Shown here: positions 60,717-64,000 of the stretch, one piece after another
Layout: the number at the start of each line of letters is the position of its first letter
Position numbering within the stretch: position 1 is the stretch's first letter
Position numbers and translations under genes: made by a program
NCBI GenBank assembly: GCA_022448315.1
Contig: JAKVCA010000002.1
Span: 133,015 to 197,014, forward strand
DNA from: Pirellulaceae bacterium
GTDB taxonomy: Bacteria > Planctomycetota > Planctomycetia > Pirellulales > Pirellulaceae
DNA length: 64,000 bases
Direction of reading: 5' to 3'
Notes under the pieces: generated by a model
Database searches by the model: none
What the model was told of the DNA's origin: nothing
The model's input: the letters and a program-made list of their open reading frames with translations, nothing else

Positions 60717-63070
60717 GAGCCATCTTCGTCCGTGTCGATCCGAGCAATGGCACGCTCGAGGGGACGCCGAACTCGACTGTTGGCGTTCTCCAACATCTTC
60801 TTGAGGGTCGGGAGTGCTGCTTTGGCCTCAGGTCCCAATTTGCCCAGAAAAAACGCAGCAAAGTAAACCGTCCGACCGTCGCCACTGTTGAGCGCTTGAA
60901 TCAACGCGGGCAGCGCTTCGGCGTCGACCGCATCGATCGCCCTGAGTGTGGTCTGAGCCATTTCTCGATCCTCTTCGCTGCCAAGCAGTTCAAATAACTT
61001 CGGTACGGCCGAACGGGCGGACTCGCCAACGCTTGCAAGGGTTTGGCCCGCCGCTTTCCTCACGGTCCAATCTTCATCTTCGAGAAGTTTTTTGGCTGCA
61101 ATCACCACCGCATTCGGGTCGGGTTCGCATTTGGCGAGCGCCTCAATCGCCCGACTTCGAATCGCACTGCGTGAATCTCCAAGTGCATCGTAAAGTTGCT
61201 TCCCTGCTCCCTGAGCCGTGAGTCCCAATCCGGAAAGCGATTCGATGCAGGCCAAGGCCAGTGTCTCAGATTCTTCAGTCACACGCTGCGAGAGTGCGTC
61301 GATTGCCGGTTCGGCTGCGGGTCCAAGGCGTCCCAATGTTCGCGCCGCCGCGACCTGCACCTTGGGTTCTTCGTCTTCAAGTGCCTGGGTCAACGCGTCG
61401 ACCGCTTCTCCGGCCTCTTGGCCCAAACCCGAGATGGTTTCAGCGGCTTGAAGACGAATTTCGGAGGCCGGGGAGTCCAAAGCTGCAATGAGGTAGGACA
61501 AAAAGGGCAATGCCAGTTCGCGGTTGTCCAAAAGTCCTTTCATGGCGAGACGTCGCACAGGTTCTGAAGGGTCTTTCAACGCGCGGGATAAAAGCCGGCG
61601 AATCTGTTCACTCTCCAGATCCAGTGACAGGATGGCGAAGGTCGCGTTGGCGCGAACTTCGGATTCTGAGTCCTGAGAGGCCTTCCAAAGTTGGTTCATG
61701 GCGACTTCGGATGGCTTGCCAAAAGATGCGACGTGGGTCGCGGCAGTCGCTCGAACACTCGTATCGTTGTCGGTAAGACAGTCAGCGATTTTTGGCCCGG
61801 CTTCGGTGGGGCGTGGTTGCATCTGGCTTAATGCGTTAATGGCACAGCACTTCACCTCGGGGCTGGAATCGGTCAAAGCACTGACCAACGCCGGCGTAAT
61901 GCCTGGTCCCATGAAAGCGAGGGCTCGCGAGCAGGGGGCCACCAGGTCGTCATTTCCCGATACAGCATTCAAGAGTCCGGGGACCGCGGCAGGGCCGACT
62001 CGACTGATGGAAACGAGCATGGTGTCGTCATTATCGGAGGCAATCGTCAGGGCATGGATCAGTTCAGCGATGGCAGATTCCGCTCGAGAACCAAGACGCC
62101 CCACTGCGAATGCTGCGGAATTACGGGTGGACTCATCGGAGTCTTTCAGCATGTCTTTCAGCATCGGTAAGACGGCGTCAGACTGACGACTCAGTTTGAC
62201 CAGGGCAGCAAAGCCGGCATTCTTGACGCTGCCGTCGGGGTCTTCCAAAGCCGTTCGAATGATCGGAATCAGTTGCTCGATACGGATCGTGGAATTTGCG
62301 AGTGCACGAAGGCCTGCGACTCGAACCTGGCTCGACGGGTCCGACATCAGCGATTGAAGATTCTTCAAGGTCGCCTGCGACGCGGCTCCAACCTCGGCCA
62401 GTGCCAAGGCCGCTGACTCACGCGTGGTGGACGATTCATTGCTGAGGGTGAGGTTCAACGGTTGTTCTGCGGCCTCACCGATACTTCCAAGTGCAAAGGA
62501 AGCCTGTTGACGAACCAGAGGATCCTCGTCTCCCAGCAGGGTGATCAATGCGGGCATGGCCGGAGCGGCTTTGGGACCCATCCACGCGAGGGCTCTTGCG
62601 ACGCTTTCGCGTTGATTGCGATCACCCTCTTCGAGTTGTTCCAGGAGGGGCGCGATGGAGGCGGGACCGATCTTACCAAGGCAGTACGCGGTTCGGTAAC
62701 GCCGCTGTTCACCACGATCACCAAGTTTGCCGAGCAATTTTGGGATCGCGGCTTCGGCGTCGGGTCCGATTCTGGCCAAGGCCATCGTCGATTGAAACCA
62801 GATCTGCTGGTCTTTGTCGTCGATCAAATCGGTCAATGCGGGAACGGCAGGAGTCGCCTTTTCGCCGAGATCGGCCAAGGCATAGACGGCATCTCGACGG
62901 GCATTGAGGTCACCGCTCTTGAGTTGCTCGATCAACTCGGAAACCGTAGGCGTCTCTTGTCCGACAAGGCCGTGAGATGGCCCAACACAAACGCCGCAGG
63001 CGAGCAGCCAAATGAGGACGAAAGGATACCGTATGGTTAACCTGCAACGAGACGATTTCGCACCATCCAC
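60713..63070 (-). CDS. HEAT-repeat secreted/membrane protein
   Basis: A 785-residue protein of about twenty HEAT-like repeats (units of the type PALTDLIDDKDQQIWFQSTMALARIGPDAEAA, about 35-40 residues each) behind a signal-like hydrophobic segment (RYPFVLIWLLACGVCVG). The repeats form an extended scaffold; no catalytic motif is visible. The start is GTG at 63070; AGGAG is eleven bases upstream, a little far. HEAT-repeat proteins of this kind are frequent in planctomycetes, with unknown partners. It ends in a shared CTAG with arsC. Confidence 0.85.
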   Translation of the reverse strand: MDGAKSSRCRLTIRYPFVLIWLLACGVCVGPSHGLVGQETPTVSELIEQLKSGDLNARRDAVYALADLGEKATPAVPALTDLIDDKDQQIWFQSTMALARIGPDAEAAIPKLLGKLGDRGEQRRYRTAYCLGKIGPASIAPLLEQLEEGDRNQRESVARALAWMGPKAAPAMPALITLLGDEDPLVRQQASFALGSIGEAAEQPLNLTLSNESSTTRESAALALAEVGAASQATLKNLQSLMSDPSSQVRVAGLRALANSTIRIEQLIPIIRTALEDPDGSVKNAGFAALVKLSRQSDAVLPMLKDMLKDSDESTRNSAAFAVGRLGSRAESAIAELIHALTIASDNDDTMLVSISRVGPAAVPGLLNAVSGNDDLVAPCSRALAFMGPGITPALVSALTDSSPEVKCCAINALSQMQPRPTEAGPKIADCLTDNDTSVRATAATHVASFGKPSEVAMNQLWKASQDSESEVRANATFAILSLDLESEQIRRLLSRALKDPSEPVRRLAMKGLLDNRELALPFLSYLIAALDSPASEIRLQAAETISGLGQEAGEAVDALTQALEDEEPKVQVAAARTLGRLGPAAEPAIDALSQRVTEESETLALACIESLSGLGLTAQGAGKQLYDALGDSRSAIRSRAIEALAKCEPDPNAVVIAAKKLLEDEDWTVRKAAGQTLASVGESARSAVPKLFELLGSEEDREMAQTTLRAIDAVDAEALPALIQALNSGDGRTVYFAAFFLGKLGPEAKAALPTLKKMLENANSRVRRPLERAIARIDTDEDGS

Positions 63071-63172
63071 TTGACTCGGATCTCCTGCTGCGGTGTGAGG
63101 GAATTGACGCGATTTTGGCCGCCCCTGACAAACGCCGAATACAACGATTTTTGCAGCCGGGAACGTGTTGGC

Positions 63173-64000
63173 CTAGACCTCCAGGCCATGGAGCTTGCCG
63201 GTGCTGTCCCCGATGAAATCTACGGGAGCACCCATCCGGTCCAGCATCGACATGAAAAGGTTGCACATGGGCGTCTCTTCGGGGAAACGCAGATGTCGGC
63301 CTGTCGTGATGGAGCCTCGCCCTGAGCCGGCCATCAGGACCGGAAGGTTTTCGTTGTTGTGGCGGTTGCCGTCGCTCAGGCCACTGCCGTAAACGATCAT
63401 GCTGTTGTCCAGCAGCGTACTTTCGCCTTCACGAATTGACTTCAGTCGCCCCAACAGATATGCAAGCTGTTCCACATGGAATCGGTTGATTTTGCGAATT
63501 TTGGCGAGTTTCTCTGCGTTTCCGCCGTGATGCGACAGGTCATGGTGACCGTCGGGAACTTCGATGTTGCGGTAATTCCTGTTGCTTCCGGCGTTCGCGA
63601 ACATGTAAGTGGCGATTCGGGTGGTATCGGATTGGAACGCCAGAACCATCATGTCGGCCATCAATCGGAGATGCTCTCGGTAATCTTTGGGCTCACCATC
63701 GGGGCCGTTGTACTCAAACTCCCCATTCGAGGCCGCGATTTTGTCGTTCGACTCAAGGCGACGTTCAATTTCTCGAACCCCATTGAGGTATTCCTCGAGT
63801 TTTTGTTGATCATTTCCACCGAGCTGCTTTTGCAATCTCCTTGTGTCTTCCGTGATAAAATCGAGAACGCTCTTCTTCATGGCTTGGCGACGCGCATAGC
63901 CTTTCTCCACCTGCGCTGGACTGTCTCCTCCGAAGAGCCTTTCAAAAACGGCTCGCGGATTGGTTTCTTTACCTACAGGCGTTGATTCTCCGGCCCACGC
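63173..64000 (-). CDS. DUF1552 protein (3' part only)
   Basis: The gene enters from the right edge, so the start is missing; the frame is open through 64000. Visible segments are NPRAVFERLFGG, RRQAMKKSVLDFITEDTRRLQKQLG, YLNGVREIERRLESND and NDGNRHNNENLPVL-like text, all typical of DUF1552, which in planctomycetes is usually next to a haem-containing DUF1587/DUF1592-type partner. The likely location is extracytoplasmic and the activity is unknown. The HEAT gene lies 102 bases further on in the same direction. The C-terminus ends normally at the TAG at 63173. Confidence 0.88.
   Translation of the reverse strand, partial: AWAGESTPVGKETNPRAVFERLFGGDSPAQVEKGYARRQAMKKSVLDFITEDTRRLQKQLGGNDQQKLEEYLNGVREIERRLESNDKIAASNGEFEYNGPDGEPKDYREHLRLMADMMVLAFQSDTTRIATYMFANAGSNRNYRNIEVPDGHHDLSHHGGNAEKLAKIRKINRFHVEQLAYLLGRLKSIREGESTLLDNSMIVYGSGLSDGNRHNNENLPVLMAGSGRGSITTGRHLRFPEETPMCNLFMSMLDRMGAPVDFIGDSTGKLHGLEV

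Noticed and set aside
1-64000. Search for CRISPR arrays, tRNA, rRNA, insertion sequences and prophage
   Set aside because: None seen: no regularly spaced repeats, no T-loop-like sequences in spacers, no transposase or integrase products.

Overview
The window reads as chromosomal DNA of a planctomycete (Pirellulaceae or a close relative; the genus cannot be fixed from sequence alone). The evidence is the set of families almost diagnostic for that phylum: paired PSD1-type proteins (planctomycete cytochrome C + DUF1549/DUF1553) and DUF1501 proteins, DUF1552, DUF1080 (3-keto-disaccharide hydrolase-like) proteins, several secreted sulfatases, a TAXI-type TRAP transporter, a secreted GYF_2 protein, and frequent GTG/TTG starts. 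No rRNA, tRNA, CRISPR array, insertion sequence or phage gene was seen. The region looks like stable chromosome, not a mobile island.

Layout. 1-7.5 kb: the start of a PSD1-type gene at the left edge, then recD2, a class I/II aminotransferase, a secreted beta-sandwich-like protein and a neutral-ceramidase-like protein. 7.6-12 kb (minus): sulfatase, GYF_2 membrane protein and a Ycf48-like beta-propeller. 12.1-13.2 kb: heptosyltransferase (waaF-like). 13.2-24.6 kb (minus): DUF1080, TRAP fused permease, TAXI binding lipoprotein, DUF1501, PSD1 with a discoidin-like domain, and a second DUF1501. 24.9-28.5 kb (plus): a sulfatase with an altered active-site motif and a lipoprotein resembling AlgX/AlgJ-type SGNH proteins. 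28.6-33.5 kb (minus): tandem alpha/beta-hydrolase, sulfatase and a double DUF1080 protein. 33.9-36.4 kb: large zinc metalloprotease. 36.4-40.7 kb (minus): DUF1501 and a PSD1 with two haem motifs. 41.2 kb: single-domain asparaginase. 41.8-48.1 kb: a sugar-acid locus (lactonase, small membrane protein, DHDPS-family lyase, IlvD/Edd dehydratase, divergent GntP permease). 48.2-49.7 kb: shortened RecQ. 50.2-58.3 kb: M61 peptidase, prolyl-oligopeptidase-type hydrolase, TPR protein, zinc alcohol dehydrogenase, M24 peptidase. 58.5-60.7 kb: methyltransferase, aquaporin and arsenate reductase. 60.7-64 kb (minus): HEAT-repeat protein and a DUF1552 protein running off the right edge.

How the genes fit together. 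Much of the window is a scavenging programme for sulfated or decorated carbohydrate: sulfatases, DUF1080 and esterase-like hydrolases outside or in the periplasm, PSD1/DUF1501 pairs of unknown biochemistry, a TRAP importer, and a locus at 41.8-48.1 kb that could take an aldonolactone through sugar acid import, dehydration and 2-keto-3-deoxy-acid processing. A separate unit, aquaporin plus thioredoxin-type ArsC, fits arsenate detoxification in which arsenite leaves through a channel.

No wholly new system can be demonstrated from sequence alone. The best leads are the CHLSR sulfatase, the GntP permease with about 95 inserted soluble residues, the sugar-acid locus as a unit, the aquaporin with a CCxxC tail, the RecQ lacking its zinc module, the stem-loops in the DUF1501-TAXI-TRAP run, and the perfect 13-19 bp tandem duplications at several gene edges.
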